Positions 1 through 6,347 of a stretch of 8,640 nt of DNA are shown in pieces (the stretch's first letter is position 1; each line of letters starts with the position of its first letter). Source of the stretch: HGM04593 sp045578665 (GTDB lineage: Bacteria; Bacteroidota; Bacteroidia; Bacteroidales; Bacteroidaceae); the NCBI GenBank assembly GCA_045578665.1, contig JAZNKR010000172.1:1-8640 (forward strand), in the 5' to 3' direction. Both the position numbers and the translations under genes were made by a program. The notes under the pieces were generated by a model. It was not told the origin of the DNA and did not search any database. It worked only from the letters and a program-made list of their open reading frames with translations.

Positions 1-21
1 TTGCGCTCACTAAACCGTGCT

Positions 22-140
22 TTTTTGTCGGCACAAAAAGAACGTAAACTTTGTTTAAATCAATATAACTACAAACTGCCATTAAATAAATACTGTTTAG
101 CCAAAAACAATTAGTAATTTTTACCAGACACTAATAGTTA
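22..140 (+). repeat. Left inverted repeat (IR-L), about 119 bp
   Basis: This AT-rich segment is the inverted counterpart of 8455-8574. Aligned by eye it shows four substitutions and one 1-base gap over 120 columns, about 96% identity. Homology starts abruptly at the T-run followed by GTCGGCACAAAAAG and stops just after CACTAATAGTTA. The sequence outside (1-21) does not match the other flank, and I found no clear target-site duplication. No open reading frame or transposase is visible in it. It may be the end of a mobile unit or a member of an interspersed repeat family that happens to lie on both sides. Confidence 0.93.
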
Positions 141-158
141 AAAGTAGCGTATAAACAA

Positions 159-182
159 ACTATGTAATAAACTACGTAATAA
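159..182. repeat. 12-bp tandem direct repeat, two copies
   Basis: ACTATGTAATAA is followed directly by ACTACGTAATAA (one difference). It lies between IR-L and the terminator of the leftward operon. No function is evident; it could be simple AT-rich drift or a short binding-site pair. Confidence 0.5.
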
Positions 183-186
183 ACAA

Positions 187-217
187 TGAGCGACAAGAAT
201 TCATTTCCTGTCGCTCA
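187..217 (-). terminator. Hairpin terminator of the leftward (head) operon
   Basis: TGAGCGACA and TGTCGCTCA form a perfect 9-bp stem around a 13-nt loop. Read on the minus strand, the stem is followed by a T-rich stretch (TTGTTTATT). It lies 57 bp downstream of the stop codon of the last leftward gene, where a Rho-independent terminator is expected. The U-tract is interrupted, so efficiency may be moderate. The rest of 141-273 holds no gene that I can support; an 11-mer AGAATTCATTT occurs twice there, in the terminator loop and at 247-257. Confidence 0.65.
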
Positions 218-273
218 GTGTTATTAAAAGGTTTGTTTTCAAGAGGAGAATTCATTTGAGAATTCCAATCATT

Positions 274-684
274 TCAAGGTTTCTTTCTCGTGTAGAGAAT
301 ATCGTTTATGGAGTTTGCCGTATTCGTATTAAGTGAACGGAAGAGCATTGCCGCATCAGGCTTTACAGCATCGAGCCATCGCGCCGTCAATGCCGTAACA
401 ATATAGCCCGAAGCAAGTTCGACGAGAACACTCTCATGCGAGTTGTCCCAATTGGAAGGCAACGATAGCAGATATTCTGCACCTGAGTCGGTTACAGACA
501 TACGTGCAAATGGTTGCAACAATTGCAACAGTTCGTCGAGCGAAGCAAGCCACAAAGGTTCCATTCTCTGTGCATCGTCTTCGGTGTAGGCAATATTCAC
601 ACCACCCTCGCTTTTCAGTGCCATGTGTGCGGTGTTGCGGTGCATTCCGTCCACCACTGACATCTTATCAACATTTATTGTCAT
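274..684 (-). CDS. Small phage structural protein with VKPD/RxKP C-terminal core
   Basis: A 136-residue protein and the last gene of the leftward head operon, starting 14 bp after the preceding stop. I do not recognise a named family with certainty. Its C-terminal half (residues 89-136) aligns without gaps to residues 111-158 of the 171-residue protein at 5342-5857: both have E-L, Y and V at matching spacing, W followed three residues later by VKPD, and an R-x-K-P end, with 14 identities in 48 positions by eye. The match appears to extend N-terminally through a helix (LDELLQLL) and a beta-strand (EYLLSLP). Proteins of this size and ending occur in structural regions of Bacteroidetes phages, so a connector or tail-completion role is inferred from position and similarity only. 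No signal peptide or membrane segment is seen. Confidence 0.8.
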   Translation of the reverse strand: MTINVDKMSVVDGMHRNTAHMALKSEGGVNIAYTEDDAQRMEPLWLASLDELLQLLQPFARMSVTDSGAEYLLSLPSNWDNSHESVLVELASGYIVTALTARWLDAVKPDAAMLFRSLNTNTANSINDILYTRKKP

Positions 685-698
685 AGAGCCACAGAGGT

Positions 699-980
699 TT
701 ACGATTCCATCACCTTCACAAGAGTAAATTCACTGCGACAGAGAAGTTTTACATGCTGTCCCGACATTACTCCCAGGAGCGTAATCTCGCACTTCTCGTC
801 GTCCATGCCGAAATCGTCGTGAAAAAGATACTCCTCCACTCCATCTATGCTCACATAGACCTCGACAGGACATGGTCCACTCTTGTGCACACGCACTCTT
901 ATATCTCCACCTTTACCGACGATGGGAAGAGTCTCCCATCTGTTGCCGTTCTTTGCAAACGAAACATTTACCACTGACAT
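699..980 (-). CDS. Small beta-rich hypothetical phage protein
   Basis: A 93-residue protein between the connector-like gene (26-bp gap) and the last leftward gene (14-bp gap), clearly within the same operon. I do not recognise a family. The sequence alternates short hydrophobic strands with glycine-containing turns (for example IRVRVHKSG, VEVYVSIDG, CEITLLGV and a final TLVKVME), which suggests a single beta-sandwich or barrel. It has an acidic patch, HDDFGMDDE, near residue 57. A decoration, stopper or tail-tip-like structural role would fit its place between connector-type genes, but this is inference. No signal peptide, membrane helix or catalytic motif is visible. Confidence 0.75.
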   Translation of the reverse strand: MSVVNVSFAKNGNRWETLPIVGKGGDIRVRVHKSGPCPVEVYVSIDGVEEYLFHDDFGMDDEKCEITLLGVMSGQHVKLLCRSEFTLVKVMES

Positions 981-1006
981 ATTCCTTTGTTATTATAGGT
1001 TACAAA

Positions 1007-1633
1007 CTATTTCTCATTATTGCACAATGCCGCCGCAAGACTCTGAAACACATTTGCCGTATCGTGCTTCTCGTAAACATTGCAAAGAAGTGCCGCACAC
1101 TGGTAGGCTACAGCCTTAATCAGCGAATCGTCTCCACCGGCAATCCCGGTGGATGCATTGTAACGTGCCTCGTAGACAAAAGAATCCACAATCGGAGAGG
1201 AGCCTGAGGGATATAGTGCAAGTGTAAGATGCCCTGCCGCATCGACACCCTCTACAGATACAGGAGAGAAATTGCCGGTACGCAAATACTTGTCGCTCTG
1301 CAATGCGGCAACGACACTACCTACAGGGTAACTTTTTGTGCAGGGACGCTTCCATGAGTCGAGTTTCAACGAGATGAGCCTTATGTAATCGTCGGGCAAC
1401 AGCAAGACCACACCACCATCGCCGGCATCAACAACCGGGCAATCGGCAATGGTCTTTGGATTAAGCACCCCCTGCACCTTGTTCATCTGTACAAAAAGCA
1501 CAGCTTCGGGCAAAAGTGCCGATATATGCCTATCGAGAAGCAGGGTGTCATCTGTAATGAGTGACACACTGTCCTCCTCAGCCTCGTTGAGCAGAGTGCG
1601 CACTTTCTTTACAAGTTCACTTTCGGTAATCAT
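1007..1633 (-). CDS. Putative head-tail connector (adaptor-like) protein
   Basis: Using the ATG at 1633 the protein has 208 residues. A longer frame opens at 1660, but the ATG at 1631-1633 overlaps the preceding gene's stop as ATGA, the usual layout for translational coupling, so the shorter start is preferred. The N-terminus (ITESELVKKVRTLLNEAEED) is helical. The middle carries LLLPDDYIRLISLKLDSWKR (about residues 76-95), a pattern I associate with a structural family of Bacteroidetes phages related to DUF6712-type proteins. The C-terminus (AVAYQCAALLCNVYEKHDTA) is a helix like those ending gp6-type adaptors. It probably binds the portal or neck side of the head. The family assignment rests on recalled pattern, not on a search. 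Confidence 0.8.
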   Translation of the reverse strand: MITESELVKKVRTLLNEAEEDSVSLITDDTLLLDRHISALLPEAVLFVQMNKVQGVLNPKTIADCPVVDAGDGGVVLLLPDDYIRLISLKLDSWKRPCTKSYPVGSVVAALQSDKYLRTGNFSPVSVEGVDAAGHLTLALYPSGSSPIVDSFVYEARYNASTGIAGGDDSLIKAVAYQCAALLCNVYEKHDTANVFQSLAAALCNNEK

Positions 1634-2061
1634 AACCAACTCGGGAAAGAGACACCACACTCATCGGCTTTTCTGCGCACTGCCGCCTTGTTCTGCAATT
1701 CGGAGAGGGGAATCATATAAGGTTCACCCATAAGCACCGAACGTGCCTGCTGCACATTGGTTACCTCGGCATAGACATCGCCGGTGGTGTCAGGAGTTTC
1801 GCTGTCTGCCGTTGTAGCAACATCGGCACAGCACTCTATGCTCTCCACAGCGCCGATGGTTATCTCGCCTTTACGGAACTGTTCGCTGCTCTCAATAGCC
1901 TTCTGGTAAAGAGGATTGTCTGTTACGTAGAATGCAGGTGTCATACCTGCCGAATTTATCGAGCCACCACTGAATTCCACTCTAAGCATAGCCTTGCCTA
2001 CTCTGAAGTAGCAGCTTCTCTCTATCTGTCCTTTAATCTCGTATGTAATTTTCTTTTTCAT
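1630..2061 (-). CDS. Small head protein: beta N-terminus, helical C-terminal motif
   Basis: The ATG at 2061 (MKKKITYEIKGQ) is chosen over an upstream ATG at 2169, because the extra 36 residues would be read across the terminator-like hairpin and look non-protein-like. The resulting 143-residue protein has an N-terminal beta region (residues 1-45, with RVEFSGGS), then a short segment around DNPLYQKAIESSEQFRKGEI that resembles small proteins encoded next to the capsid gene in Bacteroidetes phages. An acidic, Thr/Ser-rich linker (about 78-97) follows. The last 45 residues (VQQARSVL, then ELQNKAAVRRKADECGVSFP) look like a small helix-extension-helix or LEM-like module. It is probably a head decoration or completion factor. 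Its stop overlaps the next start. Confidence 0.8.
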   Translation of the reverse strand: MKKKITYEIKGQIERSCYFRVGKAMLRVEFSGGSINSAGMTPAFYVTDNPLYQKAIESSEQFRKGEITIGAVESIECCADVATTADSETPDTTGDVYAEVTNVQQARSVLMGEPYMIPLSELQNKAAVRRKADECGVSFPSWL

Positions 2062-2067
2062 ATTCAA

Positions 2068-2159
2068 AAAACAATTCAAAAAAACAGCACCGCAGCTCCA
2101 CATAACCAAGCTATGAACAATCAACCGTTGAGCAGGTATCAAGCGTGGAACTGCGGTGC
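2068..2159 (-). terminator. Terminator/attenuator hairpin between capsid gene and downstream genes
   Basis: The arms 2087-2101 and 2145-2159 pair over 15 positions; on the minus-strand RNA this is a GC-rich stem with a single G-U wobble. It encloses a 43-nt loop and is followed by a U-run (TGTTTTTTTG) and a second T-run, so it has the form of a Rho-independent terminator. It starts 24 bp after the capsid stop codon and ends about 25 bp before the next start, inside an otherwise continuous leftward operon. Partial termination here would make capsid transcripts more abundant than those of the four downstream genes. The long loop could hold further structure that I could not resolve. Confidence 0.75.
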
Positions 2160-2182
2160 AGATCAACAATCAGGTAATTTAA

Positions 2183-3799
2183 CTACGCTGCCAGAATCTC
2201 ACCTGTAAACTCTATCCAGCTGCTGCCGGTATATGTAACCACCGTGCCGGCTGTGAACCACAATGTTGTGCCGTCGCTCTTGTAAACATCGGCTGTGAGG
2301 ATTACGACATCATTCACTGCAGGTGCATCGGGGAGTTTGTCGGCACTTGTTACGTGTGAAGCACCGGGGATTGCACGCGATGCGGCAGAGGCACCGTTCA
2401 CCCAGATGTGCGAGTAACCTTTGAGACAGAGACAGTCAATGGTCATCACCACCTCGCGTTTTGCCTCTTCGCCCTCTACATTCTCGCTCTTGCAGTCCTC
2501 GTTCTTCATCCAGTAGCGTACAAGACCGTTCTCGTCGATGAGACCGCCACAGTGAGAATAGCCGAGCGCATCGAGTGTGGGATCGTGGACAAGAGAGATG
2601 TCGCCGAAGACGGTGTGTATCTTTGAACACTCAATTCCAAAGACTGTGCTGCCGCCCATGGTGATGTTCTTGTGCAGAGTGAGGTCTATTTTCTGAATGT
2701 CGTTCAGCAACTGCTTACCCAACAGCCACACAGCCTTCTTTGAACAGTTGTAACCTGTGAACTTCACCATCGAGAGGTTGATGAGGTCGGCAAATGTGAT
2801 GGTTGACGAAAGGTCGTACTGACGTTTGAACTGCCAGCGCAGACCCTTTGAGAAGTAATCCCACTGATAGCCCATCGCTGCATCCATCGCCTGCACTTTG
2901 AACTTACCGGGCTGTCCTACCCATGCCGTGCGGCAGCTCTCGAGACGGAACTGACGGAGAACAGCCTCGGCAATCTGATTGTGGCTGAAGGGTATGCGCT
3001 TTTTCTGCGCCTTGAAGTAATCACTCACAATGCTGTTGCACAACTGCTTCTGCAGATACATGCGCTCGGGCACGGGAACTATTGTACTGGGAGCGATGAA
3101 CTTCTGTGTCTCGTATGCAGCGGAAGAGAGCAAAATTATCTCTGTGCCTGCGGGGATAGTAGGTACCACGCAATAGTCGTCGGTAGAGTTTACTTTGGGA
3201 CCGTTCACCGCCATTGCGATAGGAGCCTCGGTAGTACTGTTCTTGCCTACGAAGAAGAGCATGAGGTCGACACCGGGAAGTTCTGTCTGACCTGTTGTGT
3301 CGTATCCGTTGACACCCTTGCAGATGGCAGTGTAATACTCCTGGAAGATCTTGCGGTCGCCTGTGGTGGCAAAGGGAATCTCGGCACGTGTTGCACTGAT
3401 ACCTTTATACTCAGAACTTGTGTAGGCCTTAGAACGCTTCTCGTCGATGAGATAATGGTCGACCTCGAAAGAGGTTACAGGCACCTGGCGTGTAATTGAA
3501 CGTTTGATGGTGTCGATGATACTCTCGTCGCTTGCCACCTTCACAATTTCTGAATCGATTTCGGGTTGGATGAATCCGTTGCCGAGTTCCGAGGCATTTG
3601 AAACAGTTGTGGCAGCACCGGGACCGTGGGTAGGACGACCTGTGATGCCTGCCGATGCCGACATTCCGGGAGAGACCACCGTTGCCATCGCCATAATTAC
3701 CGAACCGCTTGTCTCCTCAAAGAAAAGAAGAGCGAGACTTACCAATGAAAGAAGAACAAACATGGGATTCTTCTTCAGAAACAAAAAAACATTTTTCAT
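2183..3799 (-). CDS. Major capsid protein, with hydrophobic N-terminal segment
   Basis: A 538-residue protein 40 bp after the scaffold-like gene, the standard scaffold-capsid order. The region from about 335 to 470 (TFADLINLSMVKFTGYN, then FGDISLVHDPTLDALGYS, then VEGEEAKREV and LKGYSHIWVNG) matches the pattern I know from HK97-fold capsid proteins of Bacteroidetes phages; the HK97 fold itself is inferred. The N-terminus is odd: MKNVFLFLKKNPMFVLLSLV continues into a hydrophobic stretch to about residue 27, resembling a membrane helix or uncleaved signal, followed by a Gly/Ser/Ala-rich linker to about 75. Residues 484-538 (LPDAPAVNDVVILTADVY, ending GSSWIEF) look like a separate small beta domain. 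Start 3799 is favoured by its AT-rich leader; the Met at residue 36 would remove the hydrophobic part. A portal identity is unlikely. Confidence 0.85.
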   Translation of the reverse strand: MKNVFLFLKKNPMFVLLSLVSLALLFFEETSGSVIMAMATVVSPGMSASAGITGRPTHGPGAATTVSNASELGNGFIQPEIDSEIVKVASDESIIDTIKRSITRQVPVTSFEVDHYLIDEKRSKAYTSSEYKGISATRAEIPFATTGDRKIFQEYYTAICKGVNGYDTTGQTELPGVDLMLFFVGKNSTTEAPIAMAVNGPKVNSTDDYCVVPTIPAGTEIILLSSAAYETQKFIAPSTIVPVPERMYLQKQLCNSIVSDYFKAQKKRIPFSHNQIAEAVLRQFRLESCRTAWVGQPGKFKVQAMDAAMGYQWDYFSKGLRWQFKRQYDLSSTITFADLINLSMVKFTGYNCSKKAVWLLGKQLLNDIQKIDLTLHKNITMGGSTVFGIECSKIHTVFGDISLVHDPTLDALGYSHCGGLIDENGLVRYWMKNEDCKSENVEGEEAKREVVMTIDCLCLKGYSHIWVNGASAASRAIPGASHVTSADKLPDAPAVNDVVILTADVYKSDGTTLWFTAGTVVTYTGSSWIEFTGEILAA

Positions 3800-3839
3800 T
3801 AAGTTAAAAAATTAATTATTAATAAATTGAATATAAAAT

Positions 3840-4643
3840 TTATGCATTGAGGGCAGCATCTATCAGCGAATTGCCCTTAGAACGTCTGCCATTGCCCTGC
3901 GCAGGTGCCACACTGTTCATGTTCTTGGGCAGTCCGTCGCCGAAATTCTCCTGCATACGACGGATGTTGGTGTTGCGTCCCTTGATGTTGCCTGCCTCAA
4001 AGGCATCCTCTACATCCTGCTCGTATGTTATTGCATGGTCAAGAGCAAGACAGACCTCCGGTGAATAGTATCCCGAAAGGATGGGGAAGACCAACTGCTC
4101 CCATACACAGTCAAGGAATTGCGCAGGATCGTAACCACGTTCCTTGCAGAACTGTTCGATGATGGGACGGCTTGCCTCGAGATTGTCCTCGTAACTGCGA
4201 CGGTTGCGTGCAAGCTCAAGAGCCTCCTTGCGTCTCTCCTCGTCCATCATCAGCATCTCTTCGTACTCGGGAGTACCCTCTTCGAAGTCGAGGAACGACT
4301 TTCCGTAGTAACGTGCCATTGCTGCATGTGCATTGCGTTTGCCGTTGACAACATCAGCAAGCAGCTGCGCAAGTCTCGGATCCTCGCCGAGAACTGATGC
4401 AAGTTGCATATTCTGCTCAACGTTACGGTAAAAGAAATCCTTCAGTTTCTTCTGCGATTGCACATCGTCGAGACGGAAATCATCACCGAAATACTCTTTT
4501 AGACTCTCTTCAAGGTCGGCATAGGGAGAGGAGATGTTCGCTCCCCCATCCTCTTCAATGGCGGCAACATTGTTTGCACCGCCTTGGGTGCCATTCTGCA
4601 CAGATGCAGAGGCAATTTCCTGATTTTGATAATTCTTGTTCAT
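3840..4643 (-). CDS. Putative capsid scaffolding protein
   Basis: A 267-residue protein and the first gene of the leftward operon. It has a polar, Gly/Asn/Gln-rich N-terminus (1-40), an acidic and strongly helical middle (about 41-160, with a charged stretch EERRKEALELARNRRSYED), a more globular part containing ERGYDPAQFLDCVWEQLVFP (about 168-187), and a basic Gly/Asn-rich tail (NGRRSKGNS) near the C-terminus. Acidic helices with a basic C-terminus directly upstream of a capsid gene are typical of scaffolding proteins, whose C-terminus binds the coat. No protease motif is visible, so it does not appear to be a protease-scaffold fusion. The role is inferred from composition and position. The leader of about 20 nt is AT-rich. 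Confidence 0.8.
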   Translation of the reverse strand: MNKNYQNQEIASASVQNGTQGGANNVAAIEEDGGANISSPYADLEESLKEYFGDDFRLDDVQSQKKLKDFFYRNVEQNMQLASVLGEDPRLAQLLADVVNGKRNAHAAMARYYGKSFLDFEEGTPEYEEMLMMDEERRKEALELARNRRSYEDNLEASRPIIEQFCKERGYDPAQFLDCVWEQLVFPILSGYYSPEVCLALDHAITYEQDVEDAFEAGNIKGRNTNIRRMQENFGDGLPKNMNSVAPAQGNGRRSKGNSLIDAALNA

Positions 4644-4669
4644 TTCAATTTAATTTTTAAATCCGTCGG

Positions 4670-4708
4670 CAAAGTAAAGGCAGAAACCGAAGTTTGAGGT
4701 TGCAGAAT
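4670..4708 (-). promoter_or_regulatory. Promoter for the leftward head operon
   Basis: On the minus strand, TTACTTTG (4677 down to 4670) is one base off the Bacteroidetes -7 consensus TAnnTTTG and lies 26 bp upstream of the start codon at 4643. Exactly 21 bp further upstream is ATTCTGCAAC (4708-4699), which is also found at the same distance from the rightward -7 box. A second partial copy, ATTCTGCA, lies 22 bp further upstream at 4730-4723, about two helical turns away. The usual -33 TTTG is absent, suggesting that the shared element, or a factor bound to it, replaces it. Confidence 0.5.
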
Positions 4709-4831
4709 TATCACTTCTCGAATGCAGAATAAATACTTTCTATTGATACAAAATATTATACAATGCCTCTCACACGCGAACATTATAAAGCATCGGACTA
4801 CAATGTTATATATGCCGTAAAAAATATGTTG

Positions 4832-4870
4832 ATTCTGCAACACTATTCGGAATTTTTGATTATATTTTTG
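4832..4870 (+). promoter_or_regulatory. Promoter for the rightward packaging operon
   Basis: TATTTTTG (4863-4870) fits the TAnnTTTG consensus fully, and ATTCTGCAAC (4832-4841) lies 21 bp upstream of it, mirroring the leftward promoter. A start site about 7 bp downstream would leave a leader of only about 9 nt before the ATG at 4886. A small hairpin, TAGTC with GACTA (4871-4875 and 4882-4886), overlaps that start codon. The rest of the spacer 4644-4885 shows no convincing gene. Confidence 0.5.
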
Positions 4871-4885
4871 TAGTCAAAAACGACT

Positions 4886-5323
4886 ATGGAAACCAAAACA
4901 GGAAACAGTGCAATAGGCGAATTGCGTAAAAAAGCCATTGTGGAAACATTTTTTGAAACTCTGAAAAACAGCCGCAAGACAGACCCGTTTGCCACTCTCG
5001 AAAAGGTAATCGAAAATGCAGCCGGCAAAAAAGCACCCCGATTCTTCGTTTCTTTTGAAAATGCACGACGTTTCGTCTCGCTCATGGTGCGCAAGAAGCG
5101 TCTTCCACTTGTGAACAAGAACAAGATTGAGATGTACAAGGAGCTGTTCAGACGATACAAGAAGATGCGCGAAGAGGATGTACGTAACAGAGTGATAAAC
5201 TACACTGCACTCGAGAAAATAATCGAACAACCGGCGCCATCGTTCTACCTCGACACGGAAACATTCCGTTGCCTGCTCTACAAAGCCCTGCGCGAAAGAA
5301 ATGTAGAACCGCAATTGTGCTAA
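4886..5323 (+). CDS. Basic helical protein with internal duplication; possible small terminase
   Basis: A 145-residue, Lys/Arg-rich protein and the first gene of the packaging operon. Two stretches look like copies of one unit: residues 37-71 (TLEKVIEN, then APRFFVSFENARRF) and 108-138 (ALEKIIEQ, then APSFYLDTETFRCL). Both share LEK-[VI]-IE, AP-x-F-[FY]-[VL] and a basic end. They are separated by a helical, basic linker with NKNKIEMYKELFRRYKKM. Related proteins, as I recall, are encoded upstream of terminase genes in Bacteroidetes prophages. A small-terminase or other DNA-binding role is inferred from the basic charge, the helical make-up and the position in the terminase operon; no classical helix-turn-helix is certain. 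No membrane segment or signal peptide is seen. Confidence 0.8.
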   Translation: METKTGNSAIGELRKKAIVETFFETLKNSRKTDPFATLEKVIENAAGKKAPRFFVSFENARRFVSLMVRKKRLPLVNKNKIEMYKELFRRYKKMREEDVRNRVINYTALEKIIEQPAPSFYLDTETFRCLLYKALRERNVEPQLC

Positions 5324-5341
5324 CCGTAAAGGGGATTCGAC

Positions 5342-5857
5342 ATGGAAAAGAATATGATGGAAATAAGACTGTCGCTGCACGATATTCAGGAGGAGATTGA
5401 CAGATACAACTACTATGTAGGAAATTCGAGACGCGAGGCAGGCATCCCCATAAAATTGGCTGCAACATTGCATACATCTGCCGACGACAAGAAGCAGATA
5501 GAGAGCCACATGGCAACGGCTATTGGCGAAATTGTGCAGATGATGAACAGATACTTCTCGGACACCCGACAGACCACCGGAGAGGATGAGAACAACGATG
5601 GCTACAGAATTGTGATTCTGACCTACCGTCCGTCTCACAACCTCCCCAAGGAGACAAACAGGCTGTTGAAAGAGCTGTTCGTGCGCTACACTGTGATGCG
5701 CAGCGTGCAACTGTGGATGCAGCAGGTGAAACCCGACGAAAGTGTAATTGCGGCAACTGAGGCAGAAAAGATAGCGTTGCAGATACATCAGGCAATGACA
5801 GCACGCATAAAACCACGCAACAAGAGAAAAAGACCCGACACAAGAGTAGAGATATAG
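5342..5857 (+). CDS. Phage structural protein with VKPD/RxKP core (paralogue 1)
   Basis: A 171-residue protein, 18 bp after the preceding stop and 4 bp before the next gene. An AGGGGAT stretch near 5328 could act as a weak ribosome-binding site. Met5 and Met6 are possible alternative starts. It resembles the next protein (5862-6338) along its length: a helix near 56-71 (HMATAIGEIVQMMNRY), a beta-strand at 88-94, a helix ending at W125, then a polyampholytic helix and a basic C-terminus (IKPRNKRKRP). It also resembles the last leftward gene (274-684), with W-x3-VKPD and R-x-K-P at identical spacing. I do not recognise a named family. A neck or tail-completion role is possible; the basic tail could contact DNA. 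Both are inference. Confidence 0.8.
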   Translation: MEKNMMEIRLSLHDIQEEIDRYNYYVGNSRREAGIPIKLAATLHTSADDKKQIESHMATAIGEIVQMMNRYFSDTRQTTGEDENNDGYRIVILTYRPSHNLPKETNRLLKELFVRYTVMRSVQLWMQQVKPDESVIAATEAEKIALQIHQAMTARIKPRNKRKRPDTRVEI

Positions 5858-5861
5858 AACC

Positions 5862-6338
5862 ATGAAATACGAAATATTCATAAACAAAGAGGAGCTTTTC
5901 CACCGCGTGGAACTGCTCACACATTACCACTCCGAGGCAGACAAGCGCAACGACCTCAATGCCGACATAGGAGAAACATCTCCCGACGATGACGAGCTGA
6001 TGGATGGTTTCGTGCGCAAGGCTATCAACGAACTTGTAACACCGCAGACAGCCAGATTGGGTGGCATCGAGACTGACACGGCAAGGGACTGCATCTATCT
6101 CGGCTTTACAGGTGCCGACAACGAGGCTAACGAAACGGTTCTCCCCATACTGAAGCAGGCTATCGAAGATTTCCTTGTGAATGAGCTAATGACACAGTGG
6201 CTGATGATACGCCGTCGCGTATGGAGCGACACATACATTGCCATGCGCAACGAACTATACGACAAGGTGCAGGGGCTCTTCGACAGGTTGAGCAACCGGA
6301 AGATAAGAAGACGTTCGACAGGGCTTGGAGGAATATGA
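5862..6338 (+). CDS. Phage structural protein, paralogue 2 of the preceding gene
   Basis: A 158-residue protein starting 4 bp after the previous stop, so almost certainly co-translated. It shares the architecture of its neighbour: an acidic N-terminal third (DIGETSPDDDELMDGF), a helix (FVRKAINELVT) that aligns with AIGEIVQMMNR next door, a strand (CIYLGF), then a long helix (PILKQAIEDFLVNELMTQWL) with the conserved W at 113, and a basic end (RKIRRR). The VKPD motif after the Trp is replaced by RRRVWSD, and about three residues are inserted before the basic tail, so it has diverged further than the other two members. Function unknown. Two adjacent copies suggest a hetero-oligomeric structure or a duplication. 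Confidence 0.8.
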   Translation: MKYEIFINKEELFHRVELLTHYHSEADKRNDLNADIGETSPDDDELMDGFVRKAINELVTPQTARLGGIETDTARDCIYLGFTGADNEANETVLPILKQAIEDFLVNELMTQWLMIRRRVWSDTYIAMRNELYDKVQGLFDRLSNRKIRRRSTGLGGI

Positions 6339-6347
6339 TGAACTGCT

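Noticed and set aside
2062..2169. A longer N-terminus for the small head protein, starting at 2169
   Set aside because: The added 36 codons run through a GC-rich stem-loop and its U-tract. The ATG at 2061 opens directly into a conserved-looking MKKKITYEI start.
2981..3499. A 172-codon plus-strand frame inside the capsid gene
   Set aside because: It lies wholly within the capsid coding region on the opposite strand. Its Cys-rich translation shows no recognisable pattern, and no promoter-like sequence precedes it.
2183..3799. The 538-residue protein as a portal
   Set aside because: Its position directly after a scaffold-like gene, together with the pattern around VHDPTLDALGY and VEGEEAKREV, fits capsid proteins, and I saw no portal-like sequence pattern.
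4640..4843. A 67-codon minus-strand frame covering the divergent promoter spacer
   Set aside because: It would overlap the scaffold start and run through both putative promoters. Its product looks random (Ile/Cys/Phe-rich), so the spacer is better read as regulatory DNA.
4874..5920. A 348-codon open frame on the minus strand opposite the first packaging genes
   Set aside because: It is antisense to three closely packed plus-strand genes with clear paralogy and operon spacing. Its translation is rich in Cys, His and Phe with no coherent domains, as expected of a shadow frame.
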